The translations under genes were made by a program, and so were the position numbers. A model generated the notes under the pieces. That model ran no database searches. It was not told the origin of the DNA and was given only the letters and a program-made list of their open reading frames with translations. From the NCBI GenBank assembly GCA_947174415.1, contig CAMWIW010000008.1, positions 1 to 63,427 of the forward strand: a DNA stretch of 63,427 nucleotides. Reading direction: 5' to 3'. This DNA is from an uncultured Clostridia bacterium. GTDB taxonomy: Bacteria > Bacillota > Clostridia > Christensenellales > Borkfalkiaceae. This document shows positions 18,529 to 26,113 of the stretch, in pieces (the first letter of the stretch is position 1; every line of letters starts with the position of its first letter).

Positions 18529-18566
18529 AAAAAAAATCCGTCCTTCAAAACACTGAAGGACGGATT
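18529..18566 (-). terminator. Leader terminator abutting the operon ribosome site
   Basis: Leftward, AATCCGTCCTTC pairs perfectly with GAAGGACGGATT (12 bp). An uninterrupted T tract follows and runs straight into AAGGAG, the ribosome site of the first gene. Everything downstream therefore needs readthrough or antitermination, unless another promoter exists. Confidence 0.85.
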
Positions 18567-18687
18567 ATTGTTTATCTTTGATAATTCAAAGTACTAATCG
18601 CATCTAAAGTAAGTTGCCGTGGCTCATTCACTTGAATGGCTGTCTACAAGATTACTTATACTACATATGGTGTTTTGTCTAAGACAA
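18529..18687 (-). ncRNA. Leader RNA / candidate small RNA upstream of the pPIWI-RE operon
   Basis: A transcript starting about seven bases past the -10 box would run about 155 nt. It contains small dyads (TTGTC/GACAA at 18675-18687, CATTCA/TGAATG at 18625-18638, CTTTGA/TCAAAG at 18576-18591) and ends in the terminator at 18529-18566. A seven-codon reading frame, MSHGNLL, is present in the middle. It may be an attenuator leader or a stand-alone small RNA. Confidence 0.45.
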
Positions 18688-18691
18688 TTGC

Positions 18692-18720
18692 ATACTAACA
18701 TATAAACACTTCCTTGTCAA
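18692..18720 (-). promoter_or_regulatory. Promoter of the pPIWI-RE leader/operon
   Basis: Leftward, TTGACA (18715-18720) and TAGTAT (18692-18697) are separated by 17 bp. The -35 is perfect and the -10 matches 4 of 6. A small dyad at 18675-18687 lies at the expected start site. Confidence 0.7.
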
Positions 18721-19102
18721 GCCTTTTCTAAAAATAAAATCTTAGGATGTGTATAAAATTTGCAAAAACTGAATTGTAATCGGAATGCCGCCAATAATGG
18801 CATATCAAAAAAAACAGGTCCTTGAAATTCAATCCCCTGTTTTTTTCGTAAAGACTACACATATAAACAAAAAGTATATTTAATTTTCTTGCGTTCGGCT
18901 TAAATCCTTTTAGTTGCACGTCATCATCCGAATTTGAACTTTTTATGTATCAAGAGCAGTTCGGTACCCAGAAGTATTATATATTCTTGCATATCGCCTA
19001 AAAATAATATTCTCCAACCTTATCTACCTACCGAGGAGGAACTGCAAAAAGAAATAAACGCTGAAAAAAAGGCTCTTGACAGTTGAAAAAAGGAGAACCC
19101 CA
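18721..19102. other. Intergenic debris upstream of the NYN ORF
   Basis: No intact gene is seen. The end of a rightward reading frame at about 19020-19087 reads LPTEEELQKEINAEKKALDS and stops at TGA. It resembles the C-terminal tail of DUF1016/YhcG-like nucleases and is probably a gene relic. A bidirectional terminator is listed separately. Confidence 0.4.
18808..18846. terminator. Bidirectional terminator-like hairpin
   Basis: AAAAAAACAGG (about 18808-18818) pairs with CCTGTTTTTTT (18836-18846) around a 17-base loop. Runs of A and T flank it, so it could work on either strand. Confidence 0.55.
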
Positions 19103-19666
19103 ATGGAAATCAAAGACAGAACGATTGCTTTGCTTATTGATTCAGACAATGTATCTGCAAAATATTTTTCGATTATTTTGGACGAACTAAGCCAGTATGG
19201 GAAAGTTACATATCGCAGATTATACGGCGATTTTACAAACCCGAAAGCTAACGGGTGGAAACAAGCATTATTAGATTACTCAATAGAGCAAATACAACAA
19301 GTTGCCTTTACTACAGGTAAAAACGCCACCGATTCTAAAATGATTATAGATGCGATGGATATTTTGTATAAGGGCAATGTTGATTGTTTTTGCCTTGCCA
19401 CAAGCGATAGCGACTTCACTAATTTAGCTATGCGGTTTAGAAACGATAATCTCGTAGTAATAGGCGCAGGAGAACAAAAAACGCCGTCTTCATTTATCAT
19501 CCACCATATGTTAAAGAATAGGCGTTACTTAGGTGAATACCGCTTCCGCGATATCGTCCACCCCAACGCTTTTCCTGCAATTATATTGGAAGAACTGTTT
19601 GAGCGCGTTCAACAGAAAATAAAAAAGCGCCGGCACGACACAAAGCCGAAGATGATTACATATTGA
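19103..19666 (+). CDS. NYN-domain protein fused in frame to a serine-recombinase segment
   Basis: Residues 1-131 are a NYN (LabA/DUF88-like, PIN-fold) domain: IALLIDSDNVSAKY, KNATDSKMIIDAMDIL and LATSDSDFTNLAMRFR supply the conserved acidic residues of this putative RNase fold. From about residue 132 the text changes to NRRYLGEYRFRDI and FPAIILEELFERVQQKIKK. That is the middle of a large serine recombinase, just before its zinc ribbon. The NYN gene has thus lost its own C terminus by fusion at about 19,496-19,505. The frame then ends because of a shift relative to the recombinase. AAGGAG 8 bases before the ATG at 19103 makes this start better than the upstream TTG. Function after fusion is doubtful. 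Confidence 0.7.
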   Translation: MEIKDRTIALLIDSDNVSAKYFSIILDELSQYGKVTYRRLYGDFTNPKANGWKQALLDYSIEQIQQVAFTTGKNATDSKMIIDAMDILYKGNVDCFCLATSDSDFTNLAMRFRNDNLVVIGAGEQKTPSSFIIHHMLKNRRYLGEYRFRDIVHPNAFPAIILEELFERVQQKIKKRRHDTKPKMITY

Positions 19667-20279
19667 CTACAAAATTAAAATGTGGCAAGTATGGCGTGTT
19701 TATGGTCGGCGAAAGCGGCACAAGCAAAACCGGCGCGGTACTCCATTACTACAAATGCGCTACTGTTAAATGACGAAAAGGTTGAGATAAAAAACAGTCA
19801 AGAAAGAATGGATAGAAGATTTAGTCGTCAACTACACAATGAAAATCGTAATGGATGACGAACTGATAGATACGATTGCAGATAGAATTTTGGACTTGCT
19901 TTCACACGGCTACATAAACAACACTCTTGACGCTATACATCAAGGCTTATTCAATGCGGCGGCAAAGAAACGGCTTGACAATTTGGAACAAACGAAAGCG
20001 GAAATAGAAACAGCAATTTACAGCGAACAGCTACAAAGACCTGAAATAACGAAAGAGCATATACTTTGGTACATAGAGAAATACCGCACAATCAACGTCA
20101 ACGATTTAGAGAGAAGAAAGCGGCTCATAAACACCTTTGTAAACAGCATCTACCTTTATGATGACAAGATAGTGTTCATATTCAACTACAAAGACAGCAC
20201 AAAATCTGTATCTTTGGCAGAATTGGAAGAAGATTTGAGTTTGGATTTGGAAGGAACAACTCCACCAATAGCAACCTAA
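19500..20279 (+). pseudogene. C-terminal part of a large serine recombinase, degraded
   Basis: Rightward, several frames join into recombinase text: NRRYLGEYRFRD (fused to NYN), then after a frameshift HKAEDDYILTTKLKCGKYG and VGESGTSKTG, then stop codons. The final 146-codon frame (19839-20279) includes DDELIDTIADRILDLL and VNSIYLYDDKIVFIFNYK. These match the end of Tn4451/TnpX-like large serine recombinases, where the coiled coil follows the zinc ribbon. One zinc-ribbon cysteine is replaced by Tyr. The catalytic N-terminal domain is absent. It marks a dead mobile element at the right side of the defence island. Confidence 0.85.
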
Positions 20280-20319
20280 AACGAACCACTTTTTAGTAGT
20301 AAAGTTTAGGTTGCTTTTT
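20271..20319 (+). terminator. Terminator after the recombinase remnant
   Basis: GCAACCTAAA (20271-20280) pairs with TTTAGGTTGC (20305-20314), followed by TTTTTC. The next promoter's -35 box begins inside the downstream arm. Confidence 0.7.
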
Positions 20320-20339
20320 CTTTTGAAAATAGGTATAAT
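20311..20339 (+). promoter_or_regulatory. Promoter of the IMPase/membrane-protein pair
   Basis: TTGCTT (20311-20316) and TATAAT (20334-20339) are spaced by 17 bp. The ATG at 20366 follows after a short leader. Confidence 0.65.
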
Positions 20340-20365
20340 ATTTAAAAATAAAGTTGTGAGATAAA

Positions 20366-21175
20366 ATGGACAATTATATAGTATTAATCAAAGATATAAT
20401 AAAAACTGTTAAAAAAGCTTATGGAATTGCAAAAGAACGTGATTTTACTATTCAAAAAAAATCAACGAACGAAGATATAGTAACTTCCGCAGATATTGAA
20501 GTGCAAAATTATCTATGTACTGAATTAAAAAAATTATTACCGTCATCCGGTTTTTTATGTGAAGAAAATCATCTTTTTGACAATAACTATGATTATACTT
20601 GGGTGATAGACCCGATTGACGGCACAACAAATTTTTCAAGAGGTATTTCAGATTATGTAATTTCAGTTGCACTACTTTACAATAATATGCCTATTGCAGG
20701 AGTTGTATATGCCCCACTTAAAAATTATTTATTTTCTGCTGTAGCTGGGCATGGGGCAAAATTAAACGGGAAACGTATTCATACTTCAAATAAAACATTT
20801 AATAATGCTTTGTTTTGCACAGCTTTGAGTCTTTATCGCAAGGAGTATGCGGAAGTTTGTCGAGATATAATTTTTGAAACTTACAATAAATGTAACGATT
20901 TTCGTCGTTTTGGCAGTTGCGCATTAGAACTTTGTTACATTGCTGCAGGTAAATGCGATTTGTATTTTGAAATCCGCGTTTTTCCTTGGGACTACGCAGC
21001 ATCGTATCTTATATTAAAAGAAGCTGGTGGAATTTTAAAAGGGTTAAACGGTGAAACTCTTTCATTCAATAAACCTACGGCATTAGTCGGTGCAAATAAT
21101 GTAGAGAACTATAAAATGTTAAACGCCATAGTAAATAAGTATTTAACAAAACTGCCCTATACGGAGAGCATATAA
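20366..21175 (+). CDS. Inositol-monophosphatase-family phosphatase
   Basis: The 269-residue protein has the full Mg2+/Li+-sensitive phosphatase signature: CEENH (about residue 65), the metal-binding DPIDGTTNFSRG (about 84-95) and the late WDYAAS motif (about 208). The fold covers inositol monophosphatases, 3'(2'),5'-bisphosphate nucleotidases (CysQ) and sugar bisphosphatases, and sequence alone does not decide the substrate. Its stop codon overlaps the ATG of the following membrane-protein gene (TAATG), so both are made together. No sulfur or inositol pathway gene is nearby. Its place among mobile-element relics hints that it belongs to an accessory two-gene module acting on a nucleotide or other small phosphate. 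Confidence 0.85.
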   Translation: MDNYIVLIKDIIKTVKKAYGIAKERDFTIQKKSTNEDIVTSADIEVQNYLCTELKKLLPSSGFLCEENHLFDNNYDYTWVIDPIDGTTNFSRGISDYVISVALLYNNMPIAGVVYAPLKNYLFSAVAGHGAKLNGKRIHTSNKTFNNALFCTALSLYRKEYAEVCRDIIFETYNKCNDFRRFGSCALELCYIAAGKCDLYFEIRVFPWDYAASYLILKEAGGILKGLNGETLSFNKPTALVGANNVENYKMLNAIVNKYLTKLPYTESI

Positions 21176-21936
21176 TGGATAAAAGTACAAAAGAAAAAAG
21201 ATTTAAATATAATGAGATTACTGATAATTACATCAACCGCGAAAGCAAATTTGACCTTTCCAAATTATATGAGCAAACCCATAGCGAACTTACTTTACAA
21301 CAATCAAAGCGCGACCAAATAATTACATTATATCTTTCTATTTTTTCCTTATTAATTCCAATAGCCTTTTCGATTGAAGGTTTTTCAAACTTGGACAAAG
21401 GTCTTATTTTTCTTGCGGTAGCTGTTGTAGGAGTAATATTTTCCGTAATAACTGTAAGGTATCGTATTTATAAAGAGGTATACTGGCTGTGCTGCGAAAC
21501 CATTACTTGTATGATGAACATTAAGAACGAAAAATTGAATAAGGATACTGTGCAATCACTATTTTATAGGTCTCTTTCTAAAAAAGGAAATAATTTTTGC
21601 ATTAATGGTAAATGGAGTTCGTATCTGTATTTCAAAAAGAATTTATTTAGTTCTGAAACTTTGCATTACCTTATAATAACGTTATTAACTTCCGCGCTTT
21701 TCGGCCTTGGTATATTCTTGACTTTGCCTTTAAAATTAGGAGTTGCGCTCGCTATTTCAGTTGCTTCAGGTGCTGTTTTAATGACCATGCTCATGTTAAG
21801 TTATTTTTATAACTGTATTGCCGTATATGCTGTGTTGAAAGATGGATTAGACAAATCATTTAATAGAACATTTGGAAAAGCGTGGTTTTTACATATTTAT
21901 ATCGACGATTACAAGGAAGATAAGATAAAGTCATAA
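21175..21936 (+). CDS. Membrane protein, SLATT-like, paired with the phosphatase
   Basis: The 253-residue protein has a charged N terminus of about 60 residues. Two hydrophobic segments follow (about 65-80 and 85-103), then a soluble stretch and two more membrane segments near 165-185 and 190-215. The spacing, with a helical pair followed by a cytosolic part, resembles SLATT-type membrane proteins, which are often effectors beside nucleotide-acting enzymes. That assignment is tentative. It is translated by stop-start overlap from the phosphatase gene. I do not recognise a named family with certainty. Confidence 0.6.
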   Translation: MDKSTKEKRFKYNEITDNYINRESKFDLSKLYEQTHSELTLQQSKRDQIITLYLSIFSLLIPIAFSIEGFSNLDKGLIFLAVAVVGVIFSVITVRYRIYKEVYWLCCETITCMMNIKNEKLNKDTVQSLFYRSLSKKGNNFCINGKWSSYLYFKKNLFSSETLHYLIITLLTSALFGLGIFLTLPLKLGVALAISVASGAVLMTMLMLSYFYNCIAVYAVLKDGLDKSFNRTFGKAWFLHIYIDDYKEDKIKS

Positions 21937-22085
21937 ATATTATTTATTATGGGTTTAATCCAAGAATTCGTTTTAGGTTAAGTCCACTCCAAAAAAGGCA
22001 ACCAGCGAACATTTCATTGCGTGCCGAATTACTTATTTTTAGCGGAAACATAAAATTTATCAGAACGCAGAAAAGGTGCATAACT
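21937..22085. other. Intergenic stretch without a recognised gene
   Basis: I see no terminator with a clear T tract and no intact ORF here. The sequence is of mixed composition and probably includes rearrangement debris. Confidence 0.4.
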
Positions 22086-22316
22086 ATGAACGTTTGCGAA
22101 TTAAAATCTCAATTAAAATAAGCGGGTATACCTCCATACTTATACAATTTAGACGGCTCGGGCAGAAATGACGAACGACTATGTTTACAATATGCAAACG
22201 GTATCGGTTGGCGGGTATATTTCATCGAACGAGGAATTAAAACAACGAATATTGTATTCGAAACCGAAGATGAAGCGTGTGAATTCATTTACCACAATCT
22301 GCTCAGCTCAACATAA
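22086..22316 (+). pseudogene. Small protein gene broken by an early stop codon
   Basis: From ATG at 22086 the frame reads MNVCELKSQLK, then TAA (22119-22121). It continues in the same frame as AGIPPYLYNLDGSGRNDERL and GWRVYFIERGIKTTNIVFET to TAA at 22314-22316, 77 codons in all. The continuous coding text on both sides of the stop, where Lys (AAA) or Glu (GAA) would fit, points to a nonsense mutation. It looks like a short immunity-type protein. Reinitiation could still produce a shorter form. Confidence 0.6.
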
Positions 22317-22354
22317 CACAATGCGTAATTATACGATAGTAACACTTTAGAGTG

Positions 22355-22383
22355 TTGCAAAGTTAAGACTGTTGTGATATAAT
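22355..22383 (+). promoter_or_regulatory. Promoter placing transcription start at the ATG of the next gene
   Basis: TTGCAA (22355-22360) and TATAAT (22378-22383) have a 17-bp spacer. The ATG starts at 22390, seven bases after the -10, so the mRNA would be leaderless. Confidence 0.7.
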
Positions 22384-22389
22384 CGTTTC

Positions 22390-22836
22390 ATGGATTGGTT
22401 CAATTATTACGGTCTTGCATTTATGGTGATTATTATGATACCGAATATCATTTACGCCATAAAGAATAAAACCCTCGTTTCCGATACTTATAAAAACAAA
22501 GCTCTTATAATTTCAGAGCAAATCGGCAGATACGGCTGTTTTGTTTTTATGATTTTCAATATTCCGTATACTTGGTTTGGCTTTTATTTTTCATTTGCCG
22601 AATTTGTTTATTTAATAGTAAACAGTATTTTGGTTCTTGCCTATTGCTTGATATGGTTGATTTTATGGAAGAAGGCAGGAATTGTAAAAGCAGTGTTGCT
22701 TTCCGTAATCCCTTCAGTTGTATTTCTGTTTTCAGGCATAATGATTGCAAGTATTCCCCTTACTGTTTTTGCAATTATTTTTGCGGTAACTCATATCCTC
22801 ATTTCAGTAAAAGACGCTACCGCGCAAAAAATTTAA
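22390..22836 (+). CDS. Small integral membrane protein, unknown function
   Basis: The 148-residue protein is almost entirely hydrophobic. Four membrane segments lie at about residues 6-22, 48-70, 75-93 and 100-140. A short charged loop around residues 25-40 reads KNKTLVSDTYKNK. No catalytic motif is visible. No ribosome site precedes the ATG, and the promoter at 22355-22383 suggests a leaderless transcript. Similar four-helix proteins are common and uncharacterised in Clostridia. It is followed closely by another small membrane-protein gene with its own promoter. Confidence 0.7.
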   Translation: MDWFNYYGLAFMVIIMIPNIIYAIKNKTLVSDTYKNKALIISEQIGRYGCFVFMIFNIPYTWFGFYFSFAEFVYLIVNSILVLAYCLIWLILWKKAGIVKAVLLSVIPSVVFLFSGIMIASIPLTVFAIIFAVTHILISVKDATAQKI

Positions 22837-22890
22837 CTCAACGCCCAAAGAACTGTTCGGGTGTTTAAAAACCTCGTTATTTTCAAAATC

Positions 22891-22919
22891 TTGACAATAA
22901 AACCGCAGTTTGATATATT
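22891..22919 (+). promoter_or_regulatory. Promoter of the zinc-ribbon membrane protein gene
   Basis: TTGACA (22891-22896) and TATATT (22914-22919) have a 17-bp spacer. An AAGGAG ribosome site follows at about 22927-22932. Confidence 0.75.
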
Positions 22920-22939
22920 ATATAACAAGGAGAGAAATT

Positions 22940-23272
22940 ATGAAATTTTGCAAATATTGCGGCTCGCAAGTTGCAGACGAGGCTGTCGTTTGCACAAATT
23001 GCGGTTGCGCAACCGATAACTACGTTCCAAAAACAACAGCACCGTCAAACTCCACTTACAAAACGGTAGCAAAAATCTTTATGATTATAGGTTGCGTTTT
23101 AAGCGCTTTTTACCTTTTGATACCCCTCTGCTGGACAATTCCGATGACCATAAAATATTGCCACTCAATAGAAAATAACCAACCCGTCAGCACAGGCTTT
23201 AAAGTATGCTCGCTTTTATTCGTAAGCTTAATAGCCGGCATTTTTATGCTTTGCGACAATGACAATAACTAA
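22940..23272 (+). CDS. Zinc-ribbon membrane protein
   Basis: The 110-residue protein opens with a zinc ribbon, MKFCKYCGSQVADEAVVCTNCG, whose two CxxC pairs bind one metal ion. A polar linker and two membrane segments follow (about residues 47-70 and 90-108). The start at 22940 is chosen because AAGGAG lies eight bases upstream. The preceding in-frame codons overlap the promoter and are unlikely to be translated. Such small DUF-type zinc-ribbon membrane proteins are frequent in Firmicutes and of unknown role. Confidence 0.75.
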   Translation: MKFCKYCGSQVADEAVVCTNCGCATDNYVPKTTAPSNSTYKTVAKIFMIIGCVLSAFYLLIPLCWTIPMTIKYCHSIENNQPVSTGFKVCSLLFVSLIAGIFMLCDNDNN

Positions 23273-23284
23273 AATACATAATTA

Positions 23285-23317
23285 AAAGCGCCCGCCGTAT
23301 TAAACGGCGGGCGCTTT
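23285..23317. terminator. Bidirectional terminator between convergent genes
   Basis: AAAGCGCCCGCCGT (23285-23298) pairs perfectly over 14 bp with 23304-23317 around ATTAA. A/T runs flank both sides. Confidence 0.9.
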
Positions 23318-23328
23318 ATTATTTGCAA

Positions 23329-25986
23329 TTACTTCTCTTTTACGCGTTTTTTTGCGATAGACCCCAATATATGCTGCGAATAACGCTGTTTTTGCCTTGA
23401 AAATTTGCGCAATAAAAATTTATAAATTTCACCCAAAGGAATGATGGAAATTGCTACGGCAAACACCGTTACCCACTGCACCGCTGAGAGTTTGACAAGC
23501 CCGAACGCTGCCGATAACGGACTTACGCACAGCAAGACGTTCAAAATTACGCCAACCAAAACGGTTAAAAGGAGTATTTTATTCGAGAAAAAGTGTTTAA
23601 ACGCAGACTGCCTTTCCGAACGGATATTGAAAGCTTGGAAAAGTTCAAGGAAGGATAAAGTCATAAAAGTCATCGTAGTTGCCGCTTCGTTGCCCCATAT
23701 ATTGAGGGCAATCACAAATACGCCTATAGTTGCAACCGTCATAAACAGCCCGTAGAATCCAATTGACACAAGGGAAGTTTTCGAGAATAAACTTTTCTCT
23801 GCTCGTTCGGGCGGGCGCGTCATCACGTCGTCGTCCGACTTTTCCATACCGAGGGCAAGCACGGGGAAACTGTCAGTAATCAGGTTCAGCCAAAGGAGCT
23901 GTGTTGAAAGTAAAAAGTCAAACCTGAAAAGGAACAGCGAAGCAATAAGAATTGCAAGCACTTCCGCAAGATTTGTGGACAAGAAGAACTGTATCGTCTT
24001 TTTTATGTTGGTTGAAATTCTTCTTCCCTCTTTCACCGCCGAAACTATCGTCGTAAAGTTATCGTCAGAAATTACCATATCCGACGCGCTTTTTGTTACG
24101 TCCGTGCCTGATATGCCCATAGCGATTCCGATGTCCGCGCTCTTTATGCTCGGCGCGTCGTTTATACCGTCGCCCGTCATTGCAACGACTTTTCCGCGAC
24201 TCTTTAAAGAATTAACAATAATATTTTTATGCTTTGGCGAAACACGCGCGAATACTCTGCACCTTGCAATTGCGTCGTCAAGCTCGCTGCCTTCGAGGGA
24301 ATCCAAATCGTCGCCCGTCATAACTTCCGACTTATCGCTTGCGATGTGCAGTTTTTTCGCTATCGAAAGCGCAGTTCTTACGTGGTCTCCCGTTATCATA
24401 ACGGTTGAAATGCCTGCACCGCGGCACTCTTCAACGGCATCGCCAGCTCCCTCTTTAAGCCCGTCGGTCAAGCCGCACAGTCCCAAAAAGATTAGTCCTT
24501 CTTCCTCTATTTTGCCGTTGAACGGTTTATAGGCAAAGCCGAGAACCCTCAACGCCTCGTCGGACATTCTATCGTTTTCCCCGATCACGGCTTTTTTCTC
24601 TGCGGAAGAAAATTCTTTAACTCCGCTTGCCGTGAGGAAGTGCGTGCATTTATTTATAAGAATGTCAGGCGCACCCTTGGTAAAGCTGAGACACTCGCCA
24701 CCCACCTCAGCAGCAACAGTCATCATCTTTCTTTCCGAAGTAAACGGAAGTTCGGCAAGCCTTATAAAATCAAGACTGAAATTACTCTCGTCGGCGCAGT
24801 TTTTCAAAGCGACTTCGGTAGGGTCGCCGATGTAGTTCCCCCTGTCTCCTTTAACCGAAGTGCAAACCGTCATACATTGCAGTAATTTTTCGTTTGCCCC
24901 CCGAATATCCTCGATTGAACGCGTTTTTCCATAGAAAAAAGACGTTACAGCTTTCAACTTGTTTTGCGTTAATGTACCCGTTTTATCGGAGCAAATTACA
25001 GTACAGCTTCCAAGGGTTTCAACCGATTTCAGCTTTCTTATAACAACGCCCTTTTTGCTCATTTTTTGCACGCCCATTGCCATAATTATGGTTACGACTG
25101 CGGGCAAGCCTTCGGGTATTGCAGCCACCGCGATTGCAACGGAAGTCATAAAATTCTTTAAAATACCGTCGTCCCGCACGAAAATTCCCATTATAAAAAT
25201 TACGGCGGTAACGGCAAGCACGAACGCGGATATTATCTTGCCGAGCTTATCGAGACTGTTTTCAAGGGGCGTTTTCGTCGCCTTGCCGCCTTGAAGCATA
25301 GCGGCGATTTTGCCCATTTCGGTCTGCATACCGACGGCGGTTACTACTGCGCTTGCATTACCGCGGACTACGTACGTTGAACCGAACAGTGTATTAGTCA
25401 TATTCCCGAGCGCTACGTTATTGCCGTGAATACGCTTTTCGTTTTTCTCTACGCTCGCGCTTTCACCCGTCAAAGCGGATTCGTCGCAGGTTAAAGAATT
25501 GCTTTCAATTACGCGGCAATCTGCGGGTATTACGTCCCCCTCTTCCAAAAGAACGATATCCCCCACTGTTACATCGTCGTTTGGAATCACTATTTCTTTC
25601 CCGTCGCGGCGCACTTTGCACGTGCTTGCGGAAAGTTTTTTAAGATTTTCTATTGCTTTGTCCGCCCTGAACTGTTGAACAGTGCCTACGAGCGCGTTCA
25701 AAAATATTATTGCAAGAATAATAAAAGTGTCCGTCAAATCGTTTTTATCCTTGGATAAAAAGGCAATGAGCCCCGAAACGGCAGCCGCGACTATCAGAAG
25801 TACGGTCATAAAGTCCTTGAACTGCGAAAAAAACAGCTTTACTATACCCGTGCTTTTGCCCTTGTCGAGTTCGTTTTTGCCGTAATTTTTTAATCTTTCC
25901 TCGGCTTCGCGCCCGCTAAGCCCCGCAGTTGACGTTTTCAGCTTTTTTAGCGTCTGATCCGCCTCTTCAAAGCAAAAATTAGCCAT
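23329..25986 (-). CDS. P-type calcium-transporting ATPase (P2A)
   Basis: This 885-residue pump starts at ATG 25986 (MANFCFEEADQTL), with GAGGT upstream; an extra eight-codon N-terminal extension is unlikely. It has the cation-ATPase N domain, the actuator motif TGES, the M4 motif VAAIPEGLPAVV of calcium pumps, the phosphorylation site CSDKTGTLTQ (about residue 340), and the hinge MTGDGINDAP. About ten membrane segments are present, six of them in the last third. The PEGLP motif with the conserved acidic residue in later helices supports Ca2+ export or Ca2+/Mn2+ homeostasis at the cytoplasmic membrane. It appears monocistronic, with terminators on both sides. Confidence 0.93.
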   Translation of the reverse strand: MANFCFEEADQTLKKLKTSTAGLSGREAEERLKNYGKNELDKGKSTGIVKLFFSQFKDFMTVLLIVAAAVSGLIAFLSKDKNDLTDTFIILAIIFLNALVGTVQQFRADKAIENLKKLSASTCKVRRDGKEIVIPNDDVTVGDIVLLEEGDVIPADCRVIESNSLTCDESALTGESASVEKNEKRIHGNNVALGNMTNTLFGSTYVVRGNASAVVTAVGMQTEMGKIAAMLQGGKATKTPLENSLDKLGKIISAFVLAVTAVIFIMGIFVRDDGILKNFMTSVAIAVAAIPEGLPAVVTIIMAMGVQKMSKKGVVIRKLKSVETLGSCTVICSDKTGTLTQNKLKAVTSFFYGKTRSIEDIRGANEKLLQCMTVCTSVKGDRGNYIGDPTEVALKNCADESNFSLDFIRLAELPFTSERKMMTVAAEVGGECLSFTKGAPDILINKCTHFLTASGVKEFSSAEKKAVIGENDRMSDEALRVLGFAYKPFNGKIEEEGLIFLGLCGLTDGLKEGAGDAVEECRGAGISTVMITGDHVRTALSIAKKLHIASDKSEVMTGDDLDSLEGSELDDAIARCRVFARVSPKHKNIIVNSLKSRGKVVAMTGDGINDAPSIKSADIGIAMGISGTDVTKSASDMVISDDNFTTIVSAVKEGRRISTNIKKTIQFFLSTNLAEVLAILIASLFLFRFDFLLSTQLLWLNLITDSFPVLALGMEKSDDDVMTRPPERAEKSLFSKTSLVSIGFYGLFMTVATIGVFVIALNIWGNEAATTMTFMTLSFLELFQAFNIRSERQSAFKHFFSNKILLLTVLVGVILNVLLCVSPLSAAFGLVKLSAVQWVTVFAVAISIIPLGEIYKFLLRKFSRQKQRYSQHILGSIAKKRVKEK

Positions 25987-26058
25987 AAAATACCTCAATT
26001 TGTCTCTCAACTAAGGTATTCGGGTTTGTCCCGTTTTATTCGCTATACAATAAAAAAT

Positions 26059-26089
26059 GCCTCCTGCGGAGTTGCGGTCCGCAGGAGGC
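26059..26089 (-). terminator. Terminator after the iron-sulfur genes
   Basis: GCCTCCTGCGGA (26059-26070) pairs with TCCGCAGGAGGC (26078-26089) around GTTGCGG. Read leftward, the stem is followed by a T-rich tract ATTTTTTATTG. Confidence 0.88.
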
Positions 26090-26113
26090 TGATTTTGACT
26101 AATCTCAGTACGC

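Noticed and set aside
18529-18687. Known riboswitch class in the pPIWI-RE leader
   Set aside because: The leader is short and I could not match it to any riboswitch core I know; it is reported only as a leader or small RNA with a terminator.
18728-18919. Leftward 63-codon ORF upstream of the defence operon
   Set aside because: It runs through a hairpin terminator, lacks a ribosome site and has no recognisable family text.
22168-22350. Rightward 60-codon ORF
   Set aside because: It is out of frame with the better-supported broken gene at 22086-22316 and has no coding character.
22572-22868. Cys- and Phe-rich 98-codon ORF
   Set aside because: It is a shadow frame of the membrane-protein gene at 22390-22836.
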